This document shows, one piece after another, positions 13,102 to 21,877 of a stretch of 64,000 nt of DNA. A program made the translations under genes and the position numbers. The notes under the pieces are model-generated. The model saw only the letters and a list, made by a program, of their open reading frames with translations, was not told the origin of the DNA and did no database searches. The stretch spans positions 248,001 to 312,000 of the forward strand of contig NZ_JAJJPA010000003.1 in NCBI RefSeq assembly GCF_020907985.1, in the 5' to 3' direction. Every line of letters begins with the position of its first letter. Position 1 is the stretch's first letter. Origin of the DNA: Kitasatospora humi (GTDB lineage: Bacteria > Actinomycetota > Actinomycetes > Streptomycetales > Streptomycetaceae).

Positions 13102-13911
13102 ATGGACACCGCACTCGCCCGTCTCGACGAGCCTCCCGGTGTGGCTGCCGTCGGCATCGGCGTGCACGGCTGCGCCAGTCGCGCGGACGTGTTCTCGCTG
13201 CCGAACCTGTGGCAGCTGCACCTCTACGGCTACGAGGCTGACCTGACGCTGGACGACACCACGCACACGATCCGCCCGGGCCGGGTCAGCCTCGTTCCGC
13301 CCGGCACCACGGTGCGCTACCGCTACCGGGGCCGGTCCGAGCACCTCTACGTGCACCTGCGCCTCGGATCGACCGGCGCGCCGCTCGGCATCCCGGTGAT
13401 CCAGGACACCGGCACCGAACTCGCGCCGCTCACCGCGCAGTTGAACAGTGCGCTGTCGGCCTGGCCGCACTCGCCGGCGCGGGCGACGGCCGAGGTCTGG
13501 GCCGCGCTGTGGCGGGTGGCCCAGCTGGCGCGGCCGAGCACGGTCGGTACATCCGCGACCCATCCGGCGGTCGAAACCGCTCTGGCGGTGATCGAGGCAC
13601 GCCTGGCCGAGCCGCTGAGCGTGGCGGAGATCGCGAAGGCGGCGGGCATCTCGCACAACCACCTGACCAGGCTCTTCCGCGCCGCCACCGGGAGCACTGT
13701 CGTCGGCCACCTCCGCACCCGACGGATGGAGCGGGCCCGCCACTTCCTGCAGGCCACCACCCTGTCCATCCCCGCCATCGCGGCGTCGGTCGGAATACCC
13801 GACCTCCAGGCCTTCAACAAGGCATGCCGTCGCGACCTCGGCGCCTCCCCGCGCGCCATCCGCGGTGGATCGGAGAATCAAGCCGTGGGCCAGTCGACAC
13901 GGTTGCCGTAG
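13102..13911 (+). CDS. AraC-family transcriptional regulator
   Basis: A 269-residue regulator with an N-terminal cupin-like sensing domain (about 15-100, with LTLDDTTHTIRPGRVSLVPPGTTVRYRY) and a C-terminal double helix-turn-helix (about 165-255: SVAEIAKAAGISHNHLTRLFRAATG and SIPAIAASVGIPDLQAFNKACRRDLGASP). It is divergent from the PhyH dioxygenase gene with 142 bases between starts, so it probably controls that pair. The ATG at 13102 has no good ribosome binding site; TAGAAC 6 bases before the preceding GGC hints at a leaderless or near-leaderless start. Confidence 0.9.
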   Translation: MDTALARLDEPPGVAAVGIGVHGCASRADVFSLPNLWQLHLYGYEADLTLDDTTHTIRPGRVSLVPPGTTVRYRYRGRSEHLYVHLRLGSTGAPLGIPVIQDTGTELAPLTAQLNSALSAWPHSPARATAEVWAALWRVAQLARPSTVGTSATHPAVETALAVIEARLAEPLSVAEIAKAAGISHNHLTRLFRAATGSTVVGHLRTRRMERARHFLQATTLSIPAIAASVGIPDLQAFNKACRRDLGASPRAIRGGSENQAVGQSTRLP

Positions 13912-13997
13912 GGTCGGGCGGTGGTCCGCCCGGTCATGTCCGGCGGGTTCAGCAGCTCCGGCCAGCCGGCTTCTCGGCCGGCCGGCGCTGCTGGGCG

Positions 13998-14195
13998 TCA
14001 GGCGCCGCGGAAGGCGCGGCTCTTTACGCCCTGGACGAAGGCGTTCGAAACCCTCGGGGCTGAAGGCGAGTGCGGGCCCGACGGGGTCCTTGGAGTCCCG
14101 ACGAGGATGGTGCCCAGGATGTTGGCGGCCACCTCGACGCACGCGCCGCCGTTGCTGCTGTAGCTGGACTTGAACCACTCAGGCGTGGGGGTCAC
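13998..14195 (-). CDS. DUF397 protein with an out-of-frame central segment
   Basis: A 65-residue protein that begins and ends like DUF397 (WFKSSYSSNGGACVEVA at the start; NAFVQGVKSRAF at the end). The middle, normally R-DSKDP-x-GPAL-x-F, reads as GTPRTPSGPHSPSAPRV in the annotated frame. The expected text RDSKDPVGPALAFSPEGFE is present one frame over, so two compensating shifts (near 14100 and 14045) seem to flank it. DUF397 partners in Streptomyces usually sit next to a Scr1-type helix-turn-helix gene; none is adjacent here. GTG start with GAAGGA 10 bases upstream. Confidence 0.65.
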   Translation of the reverse strand: MTPTPEWFKSSYSSNGGACVEVAANILGTILVGTPRTPSGPHSPSAPRVSNAFVQGVKSRAFRGA

Positions 14196-14305
14196 GGGTA
14201 TTCCTTCCGCACTTTACGAATCAGAGCGATGGATGCGGCCTGTGACAGCGCCTTCGTCACAGGTCGGCGGGCCCCCGGCCGCTCTGACAGGGCGTCCTCC
14301 GGGCA

Positions 14306-14339
14306 GGTGCGTGCCGCTCCGCCGGCAGCGGCACGCACC
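14306..14339. terminator. Hairpin after xylA
   Basis: GGTGCGTGCCGCT and AGCGGCACGCACC form a perfect 13-bp stem with an 8-base loop, 21 bases past the xylA stop codon on the minus strand. It also separates xylA from the DUF397 gene. Confidence 0.75.
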
Positions 14340-14359
14340 CGGTCAGCGGGCGTCGGGCA

Positions 14360-15533
14360 TCAGCGGGCGCCGAGCAGGTGCTCCAAGGCCAGCTGGTCGA
14401 GCTGCTCGAAGGCCATGCCCCGGGCCGCCGCCGCCTCGACGTCGAACTCCTCGAAGGCGGTGCGGTCGGCCAGCAGGCCGGCCAGGCCGTCCTCGGCGGT
14501 GCGGACGGCGAGTTCGGGCAGGCGGGACGCGGCGAGCGCGGCCTGCACCTCGGGGTCGGCGCGGAAGGCGCGGGAACGCTCGGCGAGCAGCAGGTAGTTG
14601 CGCATGCAGGCGGCCGCCGACGCCCACACACCGTCGAAGTCCTCGGTGCGCGGGGGCTTGAAGTCGAAGTGCTTCGGGCCCTCGTAACCGGCCGACTCCA
14701 GCAGGTCGACCAGCCAGAAGGCCTGGCGCAGGTCGCCGGCGCCGAACCGGAGGTCCTGGTCGTACTTGATGCCGGACTGGCCGTTGAGGTCGATGTGGAA
14801 CAGCTTGCCGTGCCACAGCGCCTGGGCGATGCCGTGCGGGAAGTTCAGGCCGGCCATCTGCTCGTGGCCGACCTCCGGGTTGAGGCCGACCCGGTCGGGG
14901 TGCTCCAGCTCGTTGATGAAGGCAAGCGCATGGCCGACGGTGGGCAGCAGGATGTCGCCGCGCGGCTCGTTGGGCTTGGGCTCGATGGCGAAGCGCAGGT
15001 CGTAGCCCTGCTGCTCGACGTACTCGCCGAGCAGGTCGAAGGCCTCCTTGAGCCGGTCGAGCGCGGTGCGCACGTCCTTGGCCGCGCCGGACTCCGCGCC
15101 CTCGCGCCCGCCCCAGGCGACGTAGACCGAGGCGCCGAGCTCGGCGGCCAGGTCGATGTTGCGGATGGTCTTGCGCAGGGCGTAGCGGCGCACGTCGCGG
15201 TCGTTGGCGGTGAACGCCCCGTCCTTGAAGACGGGGTGGGTGAACAGGTTGGTGGTGGGCCATCGGCACCTTGAGGCCGGCCGCCTCCAGGGCGGCCCGG
15301 AACCGCTTGACGGTCTGCTCGCGCTCGGCCCCGGAGGAGCCGAACGGGATCAGGTCGTCGTCGTGGAAGGTGACGCCGTGGGCGCCGAGCGCGGCCAGCC
15401 GCTGCACGGTCTCGACCGGGTCGAGGGCCGGACGGGTGGCGTCGCCGAACGGGTCCCGCCCCTGCCAGCCGACGGTCCACAGGCCGAAGGTGAACTTGTG
15501 CGCGGGGGTGGGGACGAGCGGGTCGCTGGTCAT
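14360..15533 (-). pseudogene. xylA: Xylose isomerase gene broken by a single-base frameshift
   Basis: Would convert D-xylose to D-xylulose in the cytoplasm (about 390 aa when intact). The first part (ATG 15533, [34 protein letters not shown]) reads well to GLKVPMA. There the expected [19 protein letters not shown] continues one frame over and runs through [45 protein letters not shown] and DLNGQ to the normal end. One extra G in the run 15257-15259 (ATGGCC-C-ACCACC on the coding strand) accounts for the shift. Everything else is intact, so this is either a very young mutation or a base-calling error. Divergent from xylB. Confidence 0.9.
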
Positions 15534-15566
15534 CGGAGCGGCTCCAGTTCTTTCGCCGTGGGGCTG

Positions 15567-15587
15567 TTTGTCATGGCGAAAAACAAA
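15567..15587. promoter_or_regulatory. Candidate XylR (ROK) operator between xylA and xylB
   Basis: TTTGT, ten bases, ACAAA form an inverted repeat in the 95-base gap between the divergent xylA and xylB starts. ROK-type xylose repressors bind AT-rich palindromes of this kind, and a ROK gene follows xylB. TTAGTA just downstream could be a -10 element. Confidence 0.45.
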
Positions 15588-15628
15588 TTAGTATGCCGAG
15601 GCGTCAGAAGAAACCCCCGGAGGAAGAC

Positions 15629-17110
15629 ATGGCCACACAGCGGGTCGTCATCGGAGTAGACAGCTCCACCCAGTCCACGAAGGCCCTCGCCGTCGACCTC
15701 GACACCGGCGCCGTGCTCGGCCAGGGGCGCGCCGCGCACACGGTCAGCGACGGGGCCGGCCGGGAGAGCGACCCCGAGCAGTGGTGGCGGGCCTTCGGCG
15801 AGGCGGTGGCCGGGACCGGCTGGGCGGGCCAGGCGGACGCCGTGTCGGTCGCCGGGCAGCAGCACGGCCTGGTGGCCCTGGACGCGGCCGGCCGGCCGGT
15901 CCGCCCGGCGCTGCTGTGGAACGACGTCCGGTCCGCGCCCCAGGCCGCGGTGCTGCGCGACGGGTTCGGGCGGGAGGAGATCGCCCGCCGCACCGGCAGC
16001 GTCCCGACCGCCGCCTTCACCGCCGCCAAGTGGGCCTGGCTGCGTGCCAACGAGCCCGCGGCCGCCGACCGGGTCGCCGCCGTCCGGCTGCCGCACGACT
16101 TCCTGACGGAGCGTCTGACCGGACAGCCGGCGACGGACCGTGGCGACGCCTCGGGAACCGGATGGTGGGGCCCGGACGGCTACGACCGGGAGGTCCTCGA
16201 CCGGATCGGCCTCGACCCCGCGCTGCTGCCGCCGGTCCTCCCCCCGGGCGAGCGGGCCGGAGCCGTCGGCCCAGACCTGCCGGTGCGTCAGGGCGCCTTG
16301 GTCGCCACCGGCACCGGGGACAACATGGCCGCCGCGCTCGGACTCGGTCTGACGCCCGGTCAGCCGGTGCTCAGCCTCGGCACCTCCGGCACCGTCTACG
16401 CCGTCGGCCGCAGACGGCCCACCGACCCGAGCGGGACGGTGGCCGGCTTCGCCGACGCCCTCGGCGACTGGCTGCCGCTCGCCTGCACGCTCAACTGCAC
16501 GCTGGCCGTCGACCGCTTCGCCGCGCTGCTCGGCCGCGACCGCGAGGACGTCGAGGCCGGCGGCACCGTCGTAGTGCTGCCCTACCTCGATGGCGAGCGC
16601 ACCCCCGACCTGCCCGGCGCCTCCGGCCTGGTGCACGGCCTGCGCCACGACACCACTCCCGGCCAGCTGCTCCAGGCCGCCTACGACGGCGCGGCCCACG
16701 CCCTGCTCACCGCCCTGGACGATGTGCTGCGCGTGGCGGGGGAGAGCCCCGACCAGGACGTACCGCTGCTGCTGATCGGCGGCGGCGCCCGAGGGAGGGC
16801 ATGGCAGCGGACCGTCCTGCGCCTGAGCGGCCGCGCCGTCCAGGTGCCGGCCGCCGGTGAGTTGGTGGCACTCGGCGCCGCGGCGCAGGCGGCCGCGCTG
16901 CTGACCGGCGAGGCGGCCGATGCGGTGGCACGGCGCTGGCGGACGGCCGACGGGCTGGTGCTGGAGCCGGTGGCGCGGGACGGTGTGGCGGTTGGGAGGA
17001 TCGCGGACACGCTGCGCCGGGCAGGGGCGTTGCAGGGTGCTGTGGTGGGGGAGCAGCGAAGGCGCGAGACCGGCGCTGGAGCCGGTGGCGCCGGCCGGTG
17101 CGGCGCTTGA
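15629..17110 (+). CDS. xylB: Xylulokinase
   Basis: Phosphorylates D-xylulose to xylulose 5-phosphate for the pentose phosphate pathway (493 aa, cytoplasmic). It is a FGGY-family kinase: VIGVDSSTQSTKALAVDL (phosphate-binding loop), VAGQQHGLVALD, LWNDVR, and the ATPase motif LLLIGGGARGRAWQRTVLRLSGRAVQ. GGAGG 7 bases before the ATG at 15629 fixes the start. The C-terminus is odd: after the normal end (ADTLRRAGALQ) the frame runs through a partly duplicated copy of its own 3' end in another frame and stops at 17110, adding about 25 unrelated residues. Transcribed divergently from xylA and followed by the ROK regulator. Confidence 0.94.
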   Translation: MATQRVVIGVDSSTQSTKALAVDLDTGAVLGQGRAAHTVSDGAGRESDPEQWWRAFGEAVAGTGWAGQADAVSVAGQQHGLVALDAAGRPVRPALLWNDVRSAPQAAVLRDGFGREEIARRTGSVPTAAFTAAKWAWLRANEPAAADRVAAVRLPHDFLTERLTGQPATDRGDASGTGWWGPDGYDREVLDRIGLDPALLPPVLPPGERAGAVGPDLPVRQGALVATGTGDNMAAALGLGLTPGQPVLSLGTSGTVYAVGRRRPTDPSGTVAGFADALGDWLPLACTLNCTLAVDRFAALLGRDREDVEAGGTVVVLPYLDGERTPDLPGASGLVHGLRHDTTPGQLLQAAYDGAAHALLTALDDVLRVAGESPDQDVPLLLIGGGARGRAWQRTVLRLSGRAVQVPAAGELVALGAAAQAAALLTGEAADAVARRWRTADGLVLEPVARDGVAVGRIADTLRRAGALQGAVVGEQRRRETGAGAGGAGRCGA

Positions 17111-17155
17111 GAGGATCACGGATACCCTGCGTCGGGCGGGAGCGTCGCTGGGCGC
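16961..17155. repeat. Imperfect tandem duplication of the xylB 3' end
   Basis: About 80 bases starting CTGGAGCCGGTGGCGC at 16961 recur at 17076 (period 115 bp), with roughly one difference in five bases. The period is not a multiple of three, so the second copy (encoding LERITDTLRRAGASLG) is read in another frame and forms a tail on xylB. The divergence shows that the duplication is old. Confidence 0.75.
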
Positions 17156-17189
17156 CCCGGCGCGGGACGGGTAGGAGGGAAGGCGCTCA

Positions 17190-18398
17190 GTGGCGGTCGG
17201 CGAAGTGTTCAGGAGTTCGGAGGGCGGGCCGGCCTCGCAGCAGGACATGCGCCGGCAGAACCTCGCCGTGGTGCTCGGGACGGTCGCCGGCCAGAGTCCG
17301 CTCTCCCGGGCCGACGTCGCCGGGCTCACCGGGCTGACCAGGGCGGCGGTTTCCTCGCTGGTCGACGAGCTGATCGGCCGCGGCGCGCTGACCGAGGCGG
17401 AGACCGCGCCCAGCGGCCGGGTCGGCCGGCCCGGCCGGGCGCTGTCCGTGAACGACCGGGGACCGGCGGGCCTCGGACTGGAGGTCGGCGTCACGCACCT
17501 GGGTGCGTGCGTGGTGGACCTGCGCGGCGAACCCCGGGTGTGGCGCCGGGTGGAGCGCACCAACGCGGGCCGGCCCGCCGGGCGGGTGCTGGCGGAGGTC
17601 GCCGCGCTCGGCGCCGAGGCGGAGGCCGAGGCGGCCGGGCTCGGCCTGCGCGTCGAAGGCCGGGTGCTGGCCGTGCCGGGCGTGGTGCCGAACGCGGGGC
17701 AGGGGCTGATCGAGCACGCCCCCAACCTGGGGTGGCACGCCGTCCGCCCCGCCGACCACTGGCCCGAACCGGACACCGTGCCCGTACCGGAGAACGAGGC
17801 CAACCTCGGCGCGCTGGCCGAGTACTGGCAAGCCGAACACGGCGCCGAGACCTTCGTGCACGTCTCCGCCGAGGCCGGCATCGGCGCCGCCATGGTCGTC
17901 GACGGGCAGCTGTTCCGGGGCGCCCGTGGCTTCGCCGGCGAGCTCGGCCATATCCCCATCCACCCGGACGGCGAGCCCTGCCCGTGCGGTTCGCGCGGGT
18001 GCCTGGAGCAGTACGCGGGCGAGGCGGCCGTGCTGCGCGAGGCCGGGCTCGCCGGGTCCGGCGACCCGGTCGCCCTGCTGGCCGAGCGGGCGGGCGCCGG
18101 GGACCGGGCGACCCTGCGGGCCCTGGAACGCGCCGGGCGCGCCCTGGGCTTCGCGCTCGCCTCGGCGGTGAACCTGATCGACCCGGACGGCCTGGTGCTG
18201 GGCGGCGCCTACGCCGAGCTCGCCGACTGGCTGCTGCCGGCGGTCCGGGCGGAGCTGGCCGCCCGGGTCACGGTCCGGCCGTGGCCGCCCGAAGCCCTGC
18301 GCCCCTCGGCGCTGGGGCGGCGCGGCGCGCTGCTCGGCGCCGCCCTGTTGACGGCCCGCCAGATCATCGGGGACCCGACCCGGCTGCCCCTCGCCTGA
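17190..18398 (+). CDS. xylR: ROK-family xylose repressor
   Basis: A 402-residue ROK regulator: an N-terminal winged helix-turn-helix (about 20-85, SRADVAGLTGLTRAAVSSLVDELIGRG), then a sugar-kinase-like domain with the zinc motif PCPCGSRGCLEQYAGE (Cys-rich CGSRGC) and the ROK signature GARGFAGELGHIPIHPDG. The kinase-type ATP site is typical of non-catalytic ROK repressors. It follows xylB by 79 bases and most likely represses xylA/xylB in the absence of xylose through the palindrome between them. GTG start at 17190 after GGAGGG. Confidence 0.88.
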   Translation: MAVGEVFRSSEGGPASQQDMRRQNLAVVLGTVAGQSPLSRADVAGLTGLTRAAVSSLVDELIGRGALTEAETAPSGRVGRPGRALSVNDRGPAGLGLEVGVTHLGACVVDLRGEPRVWRRVERTNAGRPAGRVLAEVAALGAEAEAEAAGLGLRVEGRVLAVPGVVPNAGQGLIEHAPNLGWHAVRPADHWPEPDTVPVPENEANLGALAEYWQAEHGAETFVHVSAEAGIGAAMVVDGQLFRGARGFAGELGHIPIHPDGEPCPCGSRGCLEQYAGEAAVLREAGLAGSGDPVALLAERAGAGDRATLRALERAGRALGFALASAVNLIDPDGLVLGGAYAELADWLLPAVRAELAARVTVRPWPPEALRPSALGRRGALLGAALLTARQIIGDPTRLPLA

Positions 18399-18551
18399 CC
18401 GGCTCGCCCGGCTGTGGCCTCGCCGTGCCGACTGCCCTGCCACGGGCTGGTCGAACTCGATCCGGTGGCGTGTCGCTCGACCGGTTCGACGGCTGCGGTC
18501 CCGAGCCACCCGGCTGCCTGGTCGGCCGGGCCCGACCCGGTTGCCCGACGA

Positions 18552-18621
18552 CTCACCCGGCCGCAGTGCCGCGGCCGGCCCGGTGGCTCACCCGGCCGCA
18601 GCACCGGGGCCGGCCCGGTGG
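18552..18621. repeat. Two tandem 35-bp units in the gap before the GntR gene
   Basis: CTCACCCGGCCGCAG begins both units (18552 and 18587); they differ at about three positions, and a partial third unit follows. The gap 18399-18760 holds no gene. CATAAT at 18719-18724 is a possible -10 box for the GntR gene. Confidence 0.75.
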
Positions 18622-18760
18622 CTCCCCGGCTCGCCGGACCGGCGGCTGGTCTGCTGCCGTCCCGTCGGCGGTGCTGGGCGGGAACCACCGCGGCCCGGCC
18701 CCTGCCCGGGCGGAGGGGCATAATGGCCGGTCGGACATCCGAGCGCTGGGAGGCACTGAC

Positions 18761-19432
18761 GTGGCAGTGACGGACGAGGCCATCGAGAAGATCAAGTCGA
18801 TGATCCTCTCCGGCCACCTCAAGCCCGGCGACCGGCTCCCCAAGGAGCCCGACCTGGCGGCGCAGCTGGGGCTCTCGCGGAACTCGCTGCGGGAGGCGGT
18901 GAAGGCGCTGTCCCTGCTCAACGTGCTGGACGTGCGGCAGGGCGACGGCACCTACGTGACCAGTCTGGAGCCGTCGCTGCTGCTGGAGGCGCTCACCTTC
19001 ATCCTGGACCTGCACCAGGACGAGTCGGTGGTGGAGTTGTTCCAGGTGCGGTCGGTGCTGGAGGCGGCGGCCTCCGGGCTGGCCGCCCAGTGGGCGACCG
19101 AGGAGCAACTGGCCGAGATGGCCGAGTTGCTCGACGGCGTCGGACCGGACGCGACGGTCGAGGAACTGGTGGCGAACGACCTGGAGTTCCACCGGCTGAT
19201 CGCCCGGGCGAGCGGCAACGCCGTGCTCGCCTCGCTGCTGGACTCACTGGCCCACCGGACGGCCCGCGCCCGGATCTGGCGGGGCGTCACGCAGGCGCAG
19301 GCCGCGGAGCGGACCATGGCCGAGCACCGTGCGCTGCTCGACGCGCTCGTGGCGCACGACGTGGAGACCGCCAAGGTCCGCGCGGCGGTGCACGTCGGCG
19401 GCGTGGTGGACTGGCTGCGCAAGGCGCTGTGA
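18761..19432 (+). CDS. GntR-family (FadR subfamily) transcriptional regulator
   Basis: A 223-residue regulator. The winged helix-turn-helix (about 5-70) contains LKPGDRLPKEPDLAAQLGLSRNSLREAVKAL, and the C-terminal FCD domain (about 85-215) is all-helical with LEFHRLIARASGN and ERTMAEHRALLDAL, whose His and Asp residues bind metal or a hydroxyacid/sugar-acid ligand in this family. GTG start, with GGGAGG 7 bases upstream. It has no obvious adjacent target. It is the only intact FadR-type gene in the window and is similar to the decayed copy at 41916, which makes it the best candidate for the protein that binds the ATACAT palindromes. That link is inference. Confidence 0.88.
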   Translation: MAVTDEAIEKIKSMILSGHLKPGDRLPKEPDLAAQLGLSRNSLREAVKALSLLNVLDVRQGDGTYVTSLEPSLLLEALTFILDLHQDESVVELFQVRSVLEAAASGLAAQWATEEQLAEMAELLDGVGPDATVEELVANDLEFHRLIARASGNAVLASLLDSLAHRTARARIWRGVTQAQAAERTMAEHRALLDALVAHDVETAKVRAAVHVGGVVDWLRKAL

Positions 19433-19847
19433 CCGGCGCCGCCGGACGCTGTGAGCCGCCGCGGGACGCGTGCGGCCGGCGGCGGGTGCCGTCGGCGGGG
19501 AGCAACGAGCGCGGGATGCGCGGACTCACGAGGGTCTCCCCCGCTCAGTAGCCGCCGCGGCCAACGAGGCATGGCGCCGGGCGCGCTGCGCACGCTGCGC
19601 CGGCACGGTCGGCGCCTCCCCGAGAACGTCGCCGGATCGGCTTCGACGACCTCGCCGCCGCCTCGTGCGCGGACCCGCCGCTGACGACCGTTCACCAACC
19701 GGCGCGTTCGCTCGGACACGAACCGGCGCGCACGCTCGTGGCAGCCGTCGAGGGGCAGGAGCCGAGCCCGCCCATCCTCCCGACCAGGATGACCGTACGC
19801 GAGTCCGCACCCGCGGCGACGCGATCGAGCCGGGCGGGACGGTCCGA
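19433..19847. other. Long non-coding stretch before the wall-anchored hydrolase
   Basis: I see no gene here on either strand; the open frames have shadow-like composition and no start context. The recognisable signal begins at 19848. Confidence 0.4.
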
Positions 19848-19894
19848 AAGAAATCGAGCAGGACGGCAACCTTTCCGCGCCGGGCGGCCACTGA
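19848..19894 (+). promoter_or_regulatory. Candidate ECF-sigma promoter, copy 1
   Basis: AAGAAATCG, seven bases, CGGCAACCTTTCCG (19864-19877) and then GGCGGCCACTGAG closely match the region at 39011-39056 upstream of the expansin-like gene. GGCAACC resembles the -35 box of SigE-type ECF promoters. It lies about 80-120 bases before the GTG start of the wall-anchored protein. Confidence 0.55.
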
Positions 19895-19971
19895 GGGGTG
19901 AAGGACGCGGGTGAGCCGCTGTCAGCTCGCCGCGCCCGGCCGTATCCACGCACTCCGATCGGGAGCCACAC

Positions 19972-21816
19972 GTGTCACCTGACGACCCGACAACCGCCGC
20001 GCGGCCCCTGCAGCAGCCCGAGCCCGGGGGCCGCACGCACCGCCGTGGCCGCACCCGCCGCCGCATCGCGGCCGGGGCGGTGGCGGCTCTGCTGGCCGGG
20101 GCCGGCGCGGGCGCCCTGGCGCCCGGGGCGAGCGCCGCGCCGACCGTCGCGGTCACCGTCGACGCCGGCGCCGCGCTGGGCACCGTGCCCAGCGGCGCGG
20201 TCGGACTCAACACCGCGGTCTACGACACCTACATGAACGACTCCTCGGCGGCTTCGCTGATGAAGGCGGCCGGGGTGCGGCAGTTGCGCTTCCCCGGCGG
20301 CTCGGTCGCCGATGCCTACCACTGGAAGACCCACACCGTCACCGGCGGCAGCTGGGCCGCACCCGGCACCGACTTCGACCACTTCATGGCCACCGCGAAG
20401 GCGGTCGGCGCCCAGCCGATCATCACCGCCAACTACGGCTCCGGCACAGCCCAGGAGGCCGCCGACTGGGTCAAGTACGCCAACGTCGACAAGGGCTACG
20501 GCGTCAAGTACTGGGAGATCGGCAACGAGATCCCCGGCAACGGGCACTACGGCAGCAAATGGGAGGTGGACACCCACGCCGACACGAGCCCGACGGCGTA
20601 CGCCACCAACCTGCTCGCCTACGCGAAGGCGATGAAGGCCGTGGACCCGACGGTGAAGATCGGGGCGGTGCTCACCACCCCGGGCTCCTGGCCGGACGGG
20701 ATCACGGCCCGTGGCGACAACGCCGACTGGAACCGCACGGTGCTCTCCATCGTGGGCAAGTCGATCGACTTCGTGATCATCCACTGGTATCCGACCGGCG
20801 CCGGCACGGCCGACATCCTGAACACCCCGGCACAGATCCCCGGCACCACCGCCGCGGTCCGCTCCCTGCTCAACGCCTACGCGGGCCCGCACGCCGCCTC
20901 GGTGGAGATCGCGATCACCGAGACCGACAGCGCCATGTCGCCTGCCCAGACCAGCCAGACCGCGGCGCTGTTCGCGCCGGACACGTACATGAGCTGGCTC
21001 GAGCAGGGCGCCGTCAACGTCGACTGGTGGGACCTGCACAACGGCCCGGGCAAGCCCACCATCGTCAACGGCGAGACCGACTACCAGGACGGCGGCGTGC
21101 TCTCCGTCGGAGGATGCTCCGGCGGGACCTGCGAACCGGCCCGCGAAACCCCCTTCCCCAGCTACTGGGGCATCCGCTCGCTGACCGCGCTGGCCCAGCC
21201 CGGCGACACCATGGTCAAGTCCTCCTCTGCGAACCCCTCGGTCGCCGTGCACGCCGTGCGCACCGCCAACGGCGGCCTGAACGTGATGCTGATCAACAAG
21301 GACCCGCGGAACGCCGCGCAGGTGTCGCTCTCCTACACCGGGTACACCCCGGCTCCGGGCACCGTCACCACCGTCTCCTACACCAAGGGCGCCACCGCCC
21401 TGACCACGGCGGCGCAGGGCACGGCGGCCGGTCAGACGCTCCCGCCGTACTCGATCACCACCCTCCAGCTCAAGCCCGCCTCGACGGCCGGCGCGGCCAC
21501 CAGCCCGTCGCCCGCCGCGCCGCCGACCGCGACCGCCCCCGCGCCCACCGCCGCCGCGCCGGTTCCCTCGGCCGCCGGCACGGTCGGCAGTCGCGCCCAG
21601 GCCGCGGCCGCCGGAGCCGTCGGCCGGCCCGCCCAGGGCAGCGCGGGCGCCACGCCGAACGCCAAGCCGACCGAGACCAGCACGGCCGGCGGCCTGGCCT
21701 TCACCGGCATGAGCAGCGCGGTCCTCTACAGCGCTGTCGGCGGCCTGATCGCCATCGGCGCCGGCAGCGTGCTGGTCCTGCGCGGACGCCGCCGCAGGGG
21801 TGCCCACGCCAAGTGA
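19972..21816 (+). CDS. Sortase-anchored GH51-like (alpha-L-arabinofuranosidase-type) wall protein
   Basis: A 614-residue secreted protein often labelled cellulose-binding protein in Streptomyces. After an Arg-rich signal peptide (about 1-55) a (beta/alpha)8 clan A-like domain carries a candidate acid/base Glu in KYWEIGNEIPGNG and a candidate nucleophile Glu in VEIAITETDS, similar to GH51/GH39 enzymes. A beta-sandwich part follows, then an Ala/Pro-rich wall-spanning linker. The C-terminus is a classical sorting signal: LAFTG, a hydrophobic helix and RGRRRRGAHAK. LAXTG is the motif of class E sortases. The exact glycan substrate is uncertain. GTG start with GGGAG 6 bases upstream. The upstream promoter-like motif is shared with the expansin-like gene. 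Confidence 0.82.
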   Translation: MSPDDPTTAARPLQQPEPGGRTHRRGRTRRRIAAGAVAALLAGAGAGALAPGASAAPTVAVTVDAGAALGTVPSGAVGLNTAVYDTYMNDSSAASLMKAAGVRQLRFPGGSVADAYHWKTHTVTGGSWAAPGTDFDHFMATAKAVGAQPIITANYGSGTAQEAADWVKYANVDKGYGVKYWEIGNEIPGNGHYGSKWEVDTHADTSPTAYATNLLAYAKAMKAVDPTVKIGAVLTTPGSWPDGITARGDNADWNRTVLSIVGKSIDFVIIHWYPTGAGTADILNTPAQIPGTTAAVRSLLNAYAGPHAASVEIAITETDSAMSPAQTSQTAALFAPDTYMSWLEQGAVNVDWWDLHNGPGKPTIVNGETDYQDGGVLSVGGCSGGTCEPARETPFPSYWGIRSLTALAQPGDTMVKSSSANPSVAVHAVRTANGGLNVMLINKDPRNAAQVSLSYTGYTPAPGTVTTVSYTKGATALTTAAQGTAAGQTLPPYSITTLQLKPASTAGAATSPSPAAPPTATAPAPTAAAPVPSAAGTVGSRAQAAAAGAVGRPAQGSAGATPNAKPTETSTAGGLAFTGMSSAVLYSAVGGLIAIGAGSVLVLRGRRRRGAHAK

Positions 21817-21835
21817 CGCCGCCTCAGTCCGTCGG

Positions 21836-21877
21836 CGGCCCGGCGCACCCCACCCGCCAGTGGGGTGCGCCGGGCCG
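21836..21877. terminator. Strong hairpin after the wall protein gene
   Basis: CGGCCCGGCGCACCCCA and TGGGGTGCGCCGGGCCG form a perfect 17-bp stem with an 8-base loop, 19 bases after the stop codon. The gene on the other side converges, so it may serve both. Confidence 0.85.
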
